Below, one piece after another: positions 26,530 to 35,466 of a stretch of DNA of 64,000 nucleotides. A program made the position numbers and the translations under genes. Source of the DNA: Actinomadura sp. DC4 (GTDB lineage Bacteria > Actinomycetota > Actinomycetes > Streptosporangiales > Streptosporangiaceae); the NCBI RefSeq assembly GCF_030406325.1, contig NZ_JAUEQY010000013.1, positions 1 to 64,000 of the forward strand. Reading direction: 5' to 3'. The notes below the pieces were generated by a model that was not told the DNA's origin, ran no database searches, and worked only from the letters and a program-made list of their open reading frames with translations. Position 1 is the first letter of the stretch. The number at the start of each line of letters is the position of its first letter.

Positions 26530-26663
26530 TCCATCGGGAACACCCGAGTGGCGACATACAGCGACAGTCCGTCAGGGGACTGTTTGCGGCGCCAGAACTC
26601 GGCGGCGGGCTTCAGCTCCCCGCAATCCTTGCACCGCTTGTGATCCGGAACTAAATCGGACAT
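26526..26663 (-). CDS. 45-codon zinc-ribbon ORF, 5' part of the split endonuclease VII gene
   Basis: Starts 7 bases after pup. Encodes KRCKDCGELKPAAEFWRRKQ then SPDGLSLY, the first half of a CxxC...CxxC ribbon like those at the N-terminus of actinobacterial endonuclease VII proteins. The second cysteine pair is absent in this frame. After TAT (Tyr36, 26556-26558) a -1 shift would read C-R-H-S-G-V-P-D-G-M-K-Y-C-A-R-C and continue into the nuclease. The TGA overlaps the nuclease ATG (ATGA), so translational coupling is possible even without a shift. Likely a one-base deletion; a sequencing error is possible. Confidence 0.6.
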   Translation of the reverse strand: MSDLVPDHKRCKDCGELKPAAEFWRRKQSPDGLSLYVATRVFPME

Positions 26664-26670
26664 ACCAGGA

Positions 26671-26880
26671 TCACTCGCCGCCCTTTTGTACGTAACTGCG
26701 CACGAACTCCTCTGCGTTCTCTTCGAGGACTTCGTCGATTTCGTCCAGAATTGCGTCTACATCGTCCGTGAGCTTCTCGTTGCGCTCCTGGACTTCTTCG
26801 GCCGGCGCGGTCTGGGTCTCGTCGACCTCTTCCTCGCGCCGGGTCGTCTGCTTCTGGCCGCCCGTATCCCTCGTCGCCAT
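26671..26880 (-). CDS. pup: prokaryotic ubiquitin-like protein Pup
   Basis: 69 residues, intrinsically disordered, from the ATG at 26880 with GGAGG 7 bases upstream; longer frames lack this. Contains the Mpa-binding coiled-coil stretch (NEKLTDDVDAILDEIDEVLEENAEEFVRSYVQKGG). The last codon is GAG: the protein ends Gly-Gly-Glu, not Gly-Gly-Gln, so PafA can use it without deamidation by Dop. It is the post-translational tag that directs proteins to the Mpa-proteasome. Followed after 7 bases by the split endonuclease gene. Confidence 0.97.
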   Translation of the reverse strand: MATRDTGGQKQTTRREEEVDETQTAPAEEVQERNEKLTDDVDAILDEIDEVLEENAEEFVRSYVQKGGE

Positions 26881-27090
26881 GCTGAGCCTCCACTCCTGCC
26901 GAGAGACCTCGACTCTATCGTCGCCCGCCGACAACCAGTGGATCACTCACCGTGTCCCACCGGCCGACGTTCGGTCTCATGACGGGGTTATCGCCCGCCA
27001 GGATCGCTGCGAAACGGTCATACCGGTCACGACTGTGCATTGATCGACCTGGGCGCCGTTCCGCCCCGCGGGACGCGCCCGCACCGGCGG

Positions 27091-28605
27091 CTACTCCCCC
27101 GTCAAGGCGGTCACGAGGTCCGAGGCCGTACGGCAGCGGTCCAGGAGGGCGCCCACGTGCGCCTTGGTGCCCCTCAGGGGCTCCAGGGTGGGTACGCGCT
27201 GCAGCGACTCGCGGCCCGGGACGTCGAAGATCACCGAGTCCCAGGACGCGGCGGCCACCGCGTCGGCGTACTGGCGCAGGCAGCGCCCGCGGAAGTAGGC
27301 GCGGGTGTCCTCCGGCGGGTCCTCGATGGCGGCCTCGACCTGCGCGTCGGTCGTGACGCGCTTCATCCGGCCCCGTGCCACGAGGCGGTTGTACAGGCCG
27401 CGGTCCGGCCGGACGTCGGAGTACTGCAGGTCGACGAGCTGGAGGCGCGGGTGGGACCAGTCGAGGCCGTCCCGGCTGCGGTAGCCCTCCAGGAGTTCGA
27501 GCTTGGCCACCCAGTCGAGCTCGCTGGACAGCTGCATCGGGTCGTCGCCCAGGCGGTGCAGCACCGACTCCCAGCGGTCCAGGATCTCAGTGGTCATCTC
27601 GTCCACGTCGGCGCCGAAGCGGTCCTCGACGTACTTGCGGGACTGTTCGAGGTATTCCATCTGCAGTTGGACGGCCGTCATCTTACGGCCGTCGCGCAGG
27701 GTCAGCAGGTGCTTGCAGGACGGGTCGTGTGAGATCGCCCGCAGCGTCGCGACCGGCATGTCGACCGACAGGTCGACGGTGAGGAAGCCGTCCTCGATCA
27801 TGGCGAGCACGAGGGCCGTGGTGCCGAGCTTGAGGAAGGTCGAGACCTCGCTCATGTTGGCGTCGCCGATGATGACGTGCAGCCTGCGATATTTTTCCGG
27901 GTCGGCGTGGGGTTCGTCGCGCGTGTTGATGATCGGGCGCTTCAGCGTCGTCTCCAGGCCGACCTCGACCTCGAAGAAGTCGGCACGCTGGCTGATCTGG
28001 AAGCCGTCGCTGCGGCCGTCGACGCCGATGCCGACGCGGCCGGCGCCGCAGACGACCTGGCGGGTGACGAAGAACGGGGTGAGGTGGCGGACGATCTCCG
28101 AGAAGGAGGTCTCGCGCTTCATCAGGTAGTTCTCGTGGCAGCCGTACGAGGCGCCCTTGTTGTCGGTGTTGTTCTTGTACAGCTGGATGGGCTGGGTGCC
28201 GGGCACCTGGGCGGCCCGGCGCGCGGCGTCGGCCATGACGCGCTCTCCGGCCTTGTCCCAGATCACGGCGTCGCGCGGGTTGGTGCACTCCGGCGTGGAG
28301 TACTCCGGGTGCGCGTGGTCGACGTAGAGGCGCGCCCCGTTGGTGAGGATGACGTTGGCCAGCCCCAGGTCCTCGTCGGTCAACTGGGTCGGGTCGGCGA
28401 CCTCGCGCGCCAGGTCGAAGCCTCGGGCGTCCCGCAGGGGGTTCTCCTCCTCGAAGTCCCACCGTGCCCGCCGCGCCTTGGCCGCCGACGCCGCGAGGTA
28501 GGCGTTCACGACCTGCGAGGAGGTCACCATCGCGTTGGCCCCCGGTTGACCGGGCACGGAAATTCCGTATTCGGTCTCGATTCCCATTACCCGCCGCACG
28601 CTCAT
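27091..28605 (-). CDS. dop: Pup deamidase/depupylase Dop
   Basis: 504 residues from the ATG at 28605 ([16 protein letters not shown]), homologous to PafA. Mg-binding Glu10 and the catalytic aspartate Asp96 ([21 protein letters not shown] spans it) are present, as is the Dop-specific loop before it (about residues 40-80, [19 protein letters not shown]). It cleaves the Pup-lysine isopeptide bond; the deamidase role is unnecessary here because Pup ends in Glu. Separated from pup by 210 bases, which probably hold a pup promoter. Confidence 0.96.
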   Translation of the reverse strand: MSVRRVMGIETEYGISVPGQPGANAMVTSSQVVNAYLAASAAKARRARWDFEEENPLRDARGFDLAREVADPTQLTDEDLGLANVILTNGARLYVDHAHPEYSTPECTNPRDAVIWDKAGERVMADAARRAAQVPGTQPIQLYKNNTDNKGASYGCHENYLMKRETSFSEIVRHLTPFFVTRQVVCGAGRVGIGVDGRSDGFQISQRADFFEVEVGLETTLKRPIINTRDEPHADPEKYRRLHVIIGDANMSEVSTFLKLGTTALVLAMIEDGFLTVDLSVDMPVATLRAISHDPSCKHLLTLRDGRKMTAVQLQMEYLEQSRKYVEDRFGADVDEMTTEILDRWESVLHRLGDDPMQLSSELDWVAKLELLEGYRSRDGLDWSHPRLQLVDLQYSDVRPDRGLYNRLVARGRMKRVTTDAQVEAAIEDPPEDTRAYFRGRCLRQYADAVAAASWDSVIFDVPGRESLQRVPTLEPLRGTKAHVGALLDRCRTASDLVTALTGE

Positions 28606-28985
28606 AGACCTGAGCCTAATGCGCGATCGCCGTGGTCTTGGAAGGCGCGGCGGGATCGTGACCCGATTCCGCCCGCCCGTACGGGCTCCGGGCGGGTTCG
28701 GCCGTGTCCGGGGCGTGACGCCGTCCGGGAGATCGTTTCCATGGGCGTCCCAGGTCAGGGTAAAGACCGTGTATCGGGAGCGCGGAACGGCGCCGCCGTG
28801 CGCGAATGGCTCCGCCGCGCAAGAATCCACCGCGAATCAACACGAGACCGGCCCGCGCTCCGTCTCAGCACATGCGGGCGTCCCACCCGGGCACACCCCC
28901 AGGGCCCGCCAGAGCCTCCAGGAGGCCACATGCGTACGCGGCCGGCCCTGGGTGGGCCGGCCGCGTACGGAGTCGTTGGTGGGGA
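28606..28985. other. intergenic region between mpa and dop
   Basis: 380 bases without a convincing gene. The half next to mpa holds a strong hairpin (28934-28970); the half next to dop should contain the dop promoter, but no clear -10/-35 pair is visible. Open frames here are extensions of dop without a Shine-Dalgarno sequence. Confidence 0.5.
28934..28970 (-). terminator. strong hairpin terminator after mpa
   Basis: A perfect 16-bp stem, CGTACGCGGCCGGCCC pairing with GGGCCGGCCGCGTACG across the loop TGGGT, 16 bases downstream of the mpa stop. It is the most stable hairpin I found in the window. No T-tract follows on the minus strand. Confidence 0.7.
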
Positions 28986-30749
28986 TTAGAGGTACTGGCC
29001 GGTGTTGGCGACCGTGTCGATGGAGCGTCCCGCCTCGGTGCCCTGCTTGCCGGAGACGAGCGTACGGATGTAGACGATCCGCTCGCCCTTCTTGCCGGAG
29101 ATGCGGGCCCAGTCGTCGGGGTTCGTGGTGTTGGGCAGGTCTTCGTTCTCGCTGAACTCGTCGACGCAGGCGGCGAGCAGGTGACTGACCCGAAGGCCCT
29201 TCTGCCCGCTGTCGAGGAAGTCCTTGATGGCCATCTTCTTCGCCCGGTCCACGATGTTCTGGATCATGGCGCCGGAGTTGAAGTCCTTGAAGTAGAGGAC
29301 TTCCTTGTCGCCGTTGGCGTAGGTCACCTCGAGGAAGCGGTTCTCCTCGGTCTCGGTGTACATCCGCTCGACGACGCGCTGGATCATGCCGTCGACCGTG
29401 GCGTCGGCCGAACCGTCGTGTTCCTTGACGTCGTCGGGGTGCAGGGGCAGCCCTGCGAGGATGTACTTGGAGAAGATGTCCTTGGCCGCCTCGGCGTCGG
29501 GCCGCTCGATCTTGATCTTCACGTCGAGACGTCCGGGCCGCAGGATCGCCGGGTCGATCATGTCCTCGCGGTTGGAGGCCCCGATGACGATGACGTTCTC
29601 CAGGCCCTCGACACCGTCGATCTCCGACAGCAACTGGGGCACGATCGTGTTCTCGACGTCGGAGGAGACCCCGGATCCGCGGGTGCGGAAGATGGAGTCC
29701 ATCTCGTCGAAGAAGACGATCACCGGCGTGCCGGCGGAGGCCTTCTCCCGTGCACGCTGGAAGACCAGGCGGATGTGCCGCTCGGTCTCACCGACGTACT
29801 TGTTGAGGAGCTCCGGGCCCTTGATGTTGAGGAAGAAGCTCTTCCCCTCGGCACCGGTCTTCTCCGCGACCTGTTTGGCCAGGGAGTTGGCGACAGCCTT
29901 GGCGATGAGCGTCTTGCCACAGCCTGGCGGGCCGTAGAGCAGGACGCCCTTGGGCGGACGGAGTTGGTGTTCGCGGAAGAGATCGGCGTGGAGGTAGGGC
30001 AGCTCGACGGCGTCGCGGATCTGCTCGATCTGCGGGCCGAGTCCCCCGATCTCCTCATAGGAGATGTCGGGAACCTCCTCGAGGACGAGCTCTTCGACCT
30101 CGGCCTTGTGGATCTTCTCGTAGGCGTACCCGGAACGCGTGTCGAGCATGAGCGAGTCGCCGGCGCGCAGTGAGACTCCGCGCAACGGCTCGGCCAGCTT
30201 GACCACACGTTCTTCATCGGCATGCGCGATGACAAGGGCGCGTTCGCCGTCGGCGAAGACCTCCTTGAGCATCACGACTTCGCCCTGGGTCTCGAACTCC
30301 AGCGCGGCCACGACATTGAGCGCCTCGTTGAGCATGACCTCCTGGCCACGCTGCAACTCCTCGACCTCGATGTTCGGACTGACGTTCACCCGTAGCTTGC
30401 GGCCACCGGTGAAGATGTCGACCGTGCCGTCCTCGCGCGCGGCGAGGAACGTTCCGAAAGCGGATGGCGGCTGTGCAAGCCGGTCCACTTCCTCTTTCAG
30501 GGCGATGATCTGCTCTCGGGCTTCCTTGAGGGTCGCCACGAGACGTTCGTTCTGACCCGTAACCGCGGCCAGACTTGCCTGCGCCTCGTGTAGGCGCTCT
30601 TCGAGTACACGAACTTGTCGGGGGGATTCCGCGAGCTTCCGGCGCAGCACGGAGATCTCCTCCTCCAGGAAGGAGACCTGCGTCTGGAGGTCGCGGACCT
30701 CCTTTTCGTGCTGCGCCTTACGCGCCCCGGCATCGTCACGAGCGGCCAC
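28986..30749 (-). CDS. mpa: proteasome-associated AAA ATPase Mpa/ARC
   Basis: 587 residues from the GTG at 30749 ([16 protein letters not shown]), chosen because GAGGAGG lies 8 bases upstream and the length matches the family. N-terminal coiled coil (about 10-92) recruits Pup; two OB folds follow ([19 protein letters not shown]...); the AAA domain has Walker A GPPGCGKT near 271 and Walker B IVFFDEMD near 346. The C-terminus ends GQYL, the penultimate tyrosine motif that opens the 20S gate. Hexameric unfoldase for pupylated proteins. Upstream trmI is 340 bases away on the same strand. Confidence 0.96.
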   Translation of the reverse strand: MAARDDAGARKAQHEKEVRDLQTQVSFLEEEISVLRRKLAESPRQVRVLEERLHEAQASLAAVTGQNERLVATLKEAREQIIALKEEVDRLAQPPSAFGTFLAAREDGTVDIFTGGRKLRVNVSPNIEVEELQRGQEVMLNEALNVVAALEFETQGEVVMLKEVFADGERALVIAHADEERVVKLAEPLRGVSLRAGDSLMLDTRSGYAYEKIHKAEVEELVLEEVPDISYEEIGGLGPQIEQIRDAVELPYLHADLFREHQLRPPKGVLLYGPPGCGKTLIAKAVANSLAKQVAEKTGAEGKSFFLNIKGPELLNKYVGETERHIRLVFQRAREKASAGTPVIVFFDEMDSIFRTRGSGVSSDVENTIVPQLLSEIDGVEGLENVIVIGASNREDMIDPAILRPGRLDVKIKIERPDAEAAKDIFSKYILAGLPLHPDDVKEHDGSADATVDGMIQRVVERMYTETEENRFLEVTYANGDKEVLYFKDFNSGAMIQNIVDRAKKMAIKDFLDSGQKGLRVSHLLAACVDEFSENEDLPNTTNPDDWARISGKKGERIVYIRTLVSGKQGTEAGRSIDTVANTGQYL

Positions 30750-31089
30750 GCTCGTCACCTCCTCAGGCAGAGACGACGACCTAACTGAAACCCTACCTAT
30801 CCGGAGGGCCTCCGTAACCTGGCCGGTGGGTACTCGTGTCGCGGCGCGTCGGCGGACGGCTGCGAAAACGGGGTCCTTCCGCAGGTGGGAGCACGAATAG
30901 GGGGGCTCCTGGGGTACGCGGAAAAACGGCATGGACGGATAAGCCCTCGGAGGTCTTACGCCGTAGCGGACACCGAACGGATACGCCGCGGACACGCGTC
31001 CGACACGGCGGCAACATAAGGAGGCCGCCGGAAACGTACGGAACGCGTCGGCGGCGACACGCAGCGTCAGACCCGGTGCTCAGTCCCCA
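30750..31089. other. intergenic region upstream of mpa
   Basis: 340 bases between trmI and mpa with no recognised gene. It is less GC-rich than its surroundings in places and presumably carries the mpa promoter, but no confident promoter elements or operator could be assigned. Confidence 0.4.
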
Positions 31090-31989
31090 TCAGTCCATGG
31101 GAGTGGGTTCCTCGGGCGCCTGGGCGCCCTTGGCCGGCCGCCTGCGGCGTGCCGGGGGCCGTACGCCGTCGGCGAGGCGCCGGGCGGTCGCGAGGAACCC
31201 GGTGTGCCCGACCATGCGGTGGTCGGGCCGTACGGCGAGGCCTTCGACGTGCCAGGAGCGCAGCATGGTCTCGAAGGAGTACGGCTCGGCGAACGCGCCG
31301 TGCTCGCGCAGCGCCTCGACGACGCGGGAGAGCTGGGTCGTGGTGGCGACGTAGGCGCAGACCAGGCCGCCGGGGATGAGGGCCTTGGCGACGGCGTCGA
31401 CGCACTCCCAGGGGGCGAGCATGTCGAGGACGACGCGGTCGACGTCGGCCTCGGCCAGGGAGTCCTCCAGGGAGCCGACGGTGAGCCGCCAGGCCGGGTG
31501 GGGCCCGCCGAAGTAGGTCTCGACGTTTCCGCGGGCGATCTCGGCGAAGTCCTCGCGGCGCTCGTAGGAGGAGACGAGGCCGTGCTCGCCGACGGCGCGC
31601 AGCAGCCAGCAGGTGAGGGCGCCCGAGCCGGCCCCGGCCTCGACGACGCGGGCGCCGGGGAAGATGTCGGCCATGGTGATGATCTGCGCGGCGTCCTTGG
31701 GGTAGACGACCGCGGCGCCGCGCGGCATGCGCAGCGCGTAGTCGGCCAGGAGCGGCCGGAAGGCGAGGTATTCGGTGCCCCCGGAGGAGCGGAACACGCT
31801 GCCCTCGGGGCTGCCGAGGATCTCGTCGTGCGGGATCGAGCCCTTGTGGCTGTGGTAGAGCTTGCCGGGCTGGAGGGTGACGGTGTTGACCCGGCCCTTG
31901 GGGTCGGTGAGCTGAACCCGGTCGCCGGGCCGGAAGGGCCCGTGGGGTGCTTTGGGCATGGCGGAGCCGCCGGAAGTGGGTTCGCTCAT
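31090..31989 (-). CDS. trmI: tRNA (adenine-N1)-methyltransferase TrmI
   Basis: 299 residues. N-terminal beta domain (PFRPGDRVQLTDPKGRVNTVTLQPG) and a Rossmann-fold methyltransferase with the SAM-binding motif VVEAGAGSGALTCWLLRAVG and DRVVLDMLAPWE. Catalyses m1A58 formation in the tRNA T-loop. The M. tuberculosis homologue (Rv2118c) lies at the same place near mpa. The last 25 residues are basic (PPARRRRPAKG). Separated from the site-2 protease gene upstream by 31 bases, so probably one transcript. Confidence 0.93.
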   Translation of the reverse strand: MSEPTSGGSAMPKAPHGPFRPGDRVQLTDPKGRVNTVTLQPGKLYHSHKGSIPHDEILGSPEGSVFRSSGGTEYLAFRPLLADYALRMPRGAAVVYPKDAAQIITMADIFPGARVVEAGAGSGALTCWLLRAVGEHGLVSSYERREDFAEIARGNVETYFGGPHPAWRLTVGSLEDSLAEADVDRVVLDMLAPWECVDAVAKALIPGGLVCAYVATTTQLSRVVEALREHGAFAEPYSFETMLRSWHVEGLAVRPDHRMVGHTGFLATARRLADGVRPPARRRRPAKGAQAPEEPTPMD

Positions 31990-32020
31990 GTCCTTAAGGC
32001 TATCGAGGTTCGCGGGGCGC

Positions 32021-33157
32021 TCAGGCCCGGGCGAAGGTCTTGGAGATGTCCTCGGCGGCGAGGACGCCGTACAGCTCGCCGGTCGGCTCGACCAGGAGGT
32101 ACTCCGAGGCGGGCGCGCGGCTGATGGCGGCGACGAGGTCCTCGCCGGAGATGTCGGCGGGCAGGATCATGCCGGGGTCGAGCGTACGGGTGAGGGAGGC
32201 CGCGTCGACCCAGGGCCGCCGGTGCTCGGGCGTGGCGATGACGGCGGTCTCGCTGACGATGCCGAGCGGGTCGTCGTCGTGGCCGACCACGACGATGGCG
32301 CCGGCGCCGGCCTCCTGCGCGCGGCGTACGGCCTCGGCGAGCGGTGTGCTCTGGGGTACGCGGACGGCGCGGCGGGCCAGGGCGCGGGCGTTGAGGAGGG
32401 GGATGCGGTCGCGGATGCGGGCGACGCGGATGGCCTCGCCGGCGCCGACCCAGATGAAGGAGGCGACGAGCGCGGCCCAGATGACGGTGAGCCAGCGGCC
32501 GCCGTCGCCGGAGACCGACAGCACGGCGCCGAGGATGAGCACGGCGACGGCGACGACGCGGCCGGCCCAGCCGGCGGCGACGGTCGCGGTGCGCTGGCGG
32601 CCGGTGAGCTTCCAGACGGCGGCGCGGACGATCCGGCCGCCGTCGAGGGGCAGGCCGGGCAGCAGGTTGAAGACGCCGACGATGAGGTTGGCGATGGTGA
32701 GCGCCTGGATGAGCAGGACGGCGACGGCCGGGAGGGGCACCAGGACGAGCGTGACGTAGCCCGCGGCGCCGAGGACCAGGGACAGGAGCGGGCCGGCGGC
32801 GGCGACGAGGAACTCGCGGCCGGGCGTGCGGGGCTCCTGTTCGATCTCGGAGACGCCGCCGAGGATGTGCAGGGTGATGGCGCGTACGGGCAGGCCGAAG
32901 CAGCGGGCGACGACGGAGTGCCCGATCTCGTGGAGGAGCACCGAGGCGTACAGGAGGATGGCGTACGCGAGGGCGACGACGTAGCTGAGCGGCCGGTGGA
33001 CGTGCTCGGCGACCTGGGGTTCGAACATCACGGTGATGACGATCGCGACGACGAACCACGTCGGCGACACGTAGACGGGGATGCCGAACGGCCGCCCCAT
33101 CAGGATGCCCGGTCTGGCCGGGCCGGACTCGTCGCCGCGGGGCGCGCTGTCTGCCAC
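32021..33157 (-). CDS. M50 site-2 protease family metalloprotease with CBS domains
   Basis: 378 residues, about six transmembrane helices. The zinc-binding HEIGH motif lies in LLYASVLLHEIGHSVVARCFG, and the distal aspartate in NLLPGLPLDGGRIVRA. After the membrane domain two CBS domains (about 245-378, e.g. AGAGAIVVVGHDDDPLGIVSE and LYGVLAAEDISKTFARA) may bind adenine nucleotides and gate activity. Predicted intramembrane protease (Rip3-like). Divergent from the RecB-like nuclease. Substrate, perhaps an anti-sigma factor, unknown. Confidence 0.92.
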   Translation of the reverse strand: MADSAPRGDESGPARPGILMGRPFGIPVYVSPTWFVVAIVITVMFEPQVAEHVHRPLSYVVALAYAILLYASVLLHEIGHSVVARCFGLPVRAITLHILGGVSEIEQEPRTPGREFLVAAAGPLLSLVLGAAGYVTLVLVPLPAVAVLLIQALTIANLIVGVFNLLPGLPLDGGRIVRAAVWKLTGRQRTATVAAGWAGRVVAVAVLILGAVLSVSGDGGRWLTVIWAALVASFIWVGAGEAIRVARIRDRIPLLNARALARRAVRVPQSTPLAEAVRRAQEAGAGAIVVVGHDDDPLGIVSETAVIATPEHRRPWVDAASLTRTLDPGMILPADISGEDLVAAISRAPASEYLLVEPTGELYGVLAAEDISKTFARA

Positions 33158-33252
33158 GTCCCCGATGCTACGTGCACCGCGGCGCGGGCGGTCTCCGGCG
33201 GCGCGGAGGGTTCGGCCGTGTTCTGTCCCCGGCCTCCCCTAGGGTTGCGCGC

Positions 33253-34167
33253 ATGACGGCCACCGATGTGAATGCCAGAGCGGGCAAGGGCGACGGCGCG
33301 GACGACGTGGCCGTGGTCGGGACGCTGTCGCCGTCGCGGGCCGGTGACTTCATGACGTGCCCGCTGCTCTACCGTTTCCGCGTCATCGACCGCATCCCGG
33401 AGCGCCCGAGCCCGGCCGCGGCGCGCGGCACGCTGGTGCACGCGGTGCTGGAGCGGCTGTTCGAGCTGCCGGCGGGCGCGCGTACGCCGGCGGCGGCGCT
33501 GGAGATGCTGGGCCCGGAGTGGGAGCGGCTGCTGGCCGAGGAGCCGGAGCTGGCGACGCTGTTCGACGAGGAAGAGGACGGGGAGGGCGCGCGCGAGGAG
33601 TGGCTGACCGAGGCGCGCGGGATGGTCGAGCGCTATTTCTCGCTGGAGGACCCGCGGCGGCTGGAGCCGGCGAGCCGGGAGCTCTACGTCGAGACCGTGC
33701 TCGAGTCGGGGTTGCAGCTCCGGGGCTACATCGACCGGCTGGACGTCGCGCCGACGGGTGAGGTGCGGGTCGTCGACTACAAGACGGGCCGGGCGCCGCG
33801 CGCCGACTTCGAGGCGCGTGCGCTGTTCCAGATGAAGTTCTACGCGCTGGTGCTGTGGCGTCTGCGGGGCACGGTGCCGCGGCTGCTGCAGCTGATGTAC
33901 CTCGGCAACGGGGAGATCCTGCGGTACACGCCGGACGAGTCCGATCTGCTCGCCACCGAGCGCAAGGTGGAGGCGCTGTGGAAGGCGATCCGCCGTGCGA
34001 TGGACTCCGGTGAGTGGCGCGAGCGTACGAGCCGGCTGTGCGACTGGTGTGATCACAAGCAGCGGTGCCCGTCGTTCGGCGGGCAGCCGCCGCCTCTGCC
34101 GGTGGTCGCGCCGGCCCGTACGACGGCTGTGGTCGAGCGGCCGGCGCCGGAGCGCGACGACCTCTGA
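33253..34167 (+). CDS. RecB-like PD-(D/E)XK exonuclease with predicted Fe-S cluster
   Basis: 304 residues from the ATG at 33253. The nuclease core contains RGTLVHAVLERLFEL and the catalytic VVDYKTG (Asp about 174, Lys about 176). A cysteine near the N-terminus (MTCPLLYRFR, Cys36) plus three at the C-terminus (LCDWCDHKQRCPSF) match the 4Fe-4S arrangement of AddB/Cas4-type nucleases. Acts on DNA ends, probably in repair. Syntenic with Rv2119 next to trmI/mpa in M. tuberculosis. Divergent from the M50 protease with a 95-base gap. Confidence 0.92.
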   Translation: MTATDVNARAGKGDGADDVAVVGTLSPSRAGDFMTCPLLYRFRVIDRIPERPSPAAARGTLVHAVLERLFELPAGARTPAAALEMLGPEWERLLAEEPELATLFDEEEDGEGAREEWLTEARGMVERYFSLEDPRRLEPASRELYVETVLESGLQLRGYIDRLDVAPTGEVRVVDYKTGRAPRADFEARALFQMKFYALVLWRLRGTVPRLLQLMYLGNGEILRYTPDESDLLATERKVEALWKAIRRAMDSGEWRERTSRLCDWCDHKQRCPSFGGQPPPLPVVAPARTTAVVERPAPERDDL

Positions 34168-34275
34168 GAGGCATGTGGGGCCTCGTTGGTCGGAGGCGGG
34201 TCTCCTCCCTGCGGATGAGGAGACTTCCACGTTCAGGATGGCACCGCGGCACGGCGCAGCCCCTAACGTGAGGGT

Positions 34276-35466
34276 GTGTCCGAGCTTCTACGCAACCGTC
34301 GTGCGTGGCTTGGGACGCATCCCGTCGTCGCGGATGCGCTCACGTCCGCTTTCCTGGCGCTGGCGTTCTTGGTCTTCACGGCGTTCCAGCACTCGTACTC
34401 CTTCCCCGGCAAGCGCCCTGACCTGGTCAGCGGCATCGTCGTGTCGGTCATGGTGCTGTCGCTGACGCTCCGGCGGCGCATGCCGGTCGGGGTGCTCGGT
34501 TTCGTGCTCGCGGGCTGCGTGGCGCTGTCCGTGCTCGGGTATGTGCCGACGCTCGGGCCGGCCATCGCCACCCTCGTCGCGGTCTACTCGGTCGCCTCGC
34601 ACCGGGGGCTGGCGACGAGCCTGCCGGTGGGAGCGTTCGGGCTGGTCGTCTACATCGTCACGATGGGCGTCGAGGGCTACCACTTCTGGCAGGTCGTGAG
34701 TGACTCGGTGTTGTTCGTCGGGGTGTGGTGGGTGGGGCGGAGCCTGCGGCTGCGCCGCGCGTACCTCGACGAGCTGGAGGCGCGGGCCCGCCGGCTGGAG
34801 CGGGCGCGTGAGGCCGACTCGCGCGCCGCGCGGGCCGAGGAGCGGTCCCGGATAGCGCGTGAGCTGCACGACGTCGTAGCCCACCACGTGAGCGTGATGA
34901 CGGTCCAGGCCGGCGCCGCGCGCCGCATCCTGCACCGCGACCCCGACTCCGTGCAGGACGCGCTTTCCACGATCGAGCAGATGGGCCGTACCGCGCTCGG
35001 GGAGATGCGGCGGCTCGTCGGCGTATTGCGCACCGAGGCCGAGCCGGCGCGTACGGAGCTGTCGCCGCAGCCGGGCGTGCACGACGTGAGCGGGCTGGTC
35101 GACCAGTTGCGGGAGACGGGCCTGCAGGTGCAGCTGTGGATCGAGGGTGAGAGCCGGTCGCTGTCGCCGGGCGTGGACCTGGCGGCGTTCCGGCTCGTAC
35201 AGGAGGCGCTGACCAACACGCTCAAGCACGCGGGTCCGCAGGCGCGGGCGTGGGTGCGCATCCAGTACGCCGACCGGCAACTGGAGATCGAGGTGGAGGA
35301 CGACGGCCGCGGGCTGGTGGCCGGGCTGGGCCGTGCCGGGGGAAACGGGCACGGGTTGGTGGGCATGCGCGAGCGCGTGGCCCTCTATGGTGGCGATCTG
35401 AGGATCGGGCCACGTTCGGGCGGTGGCTTCGAGGTCCGTGCCCGATTTCCGTTGGAGGTGCAGTGA
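34276..35466 (+). CDS. NarL-type sensor histidine kinase
   Basis: 396 residues. Four or five transmembrane helices in residues 20-150, then the HisKA_3 dimerisation domain with the phospho-acceptor in RIARELHDVVAHHVSVM (His about 198) and an HATPase_c domain ending DDGRGLVAGLG and GHGLVGMRERV. No extracellular sensor domain of size, so it may sense the membrane state. GTG start. Its TGA overlaps the regulator GTG (GTGA), making a tightly coupled two-component pair. Confidence 0.93.
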   Translation: MSELLRNRRAWLGTHPVVADALTSAFLALAFLVFTAFQHSYSFPGKRPDLVSGIVVSVMVLSLTLRRRMPVGVLGFVLAGCVALSVLGYVPTLGPAIATLVAVYSVASHRGLATSLPVGAFGLVVYIVTMGVEGYHFWQVVSDSVLFVGVWWVGRSLRLRRAYLDELEARARRLERAREADSRAARAEERSRIARELHDVVAHHVSVMTVQAGAARRILHRDPDSVQDALSTIEQMGRTALGEMRRLVGVLRTEAEPARTELSPQPGVHDVSGLVDQLRETGLQVQLWIEGESRSLSPGVDLAAFRLVQEALTNTLKHAGPQARAWVRIQYADRQLEIEVEDDGRGLVAGLGRAGGNGHGLVGMRERVALYGGDLRIGPRSGGGFEVRARFPLEVQ

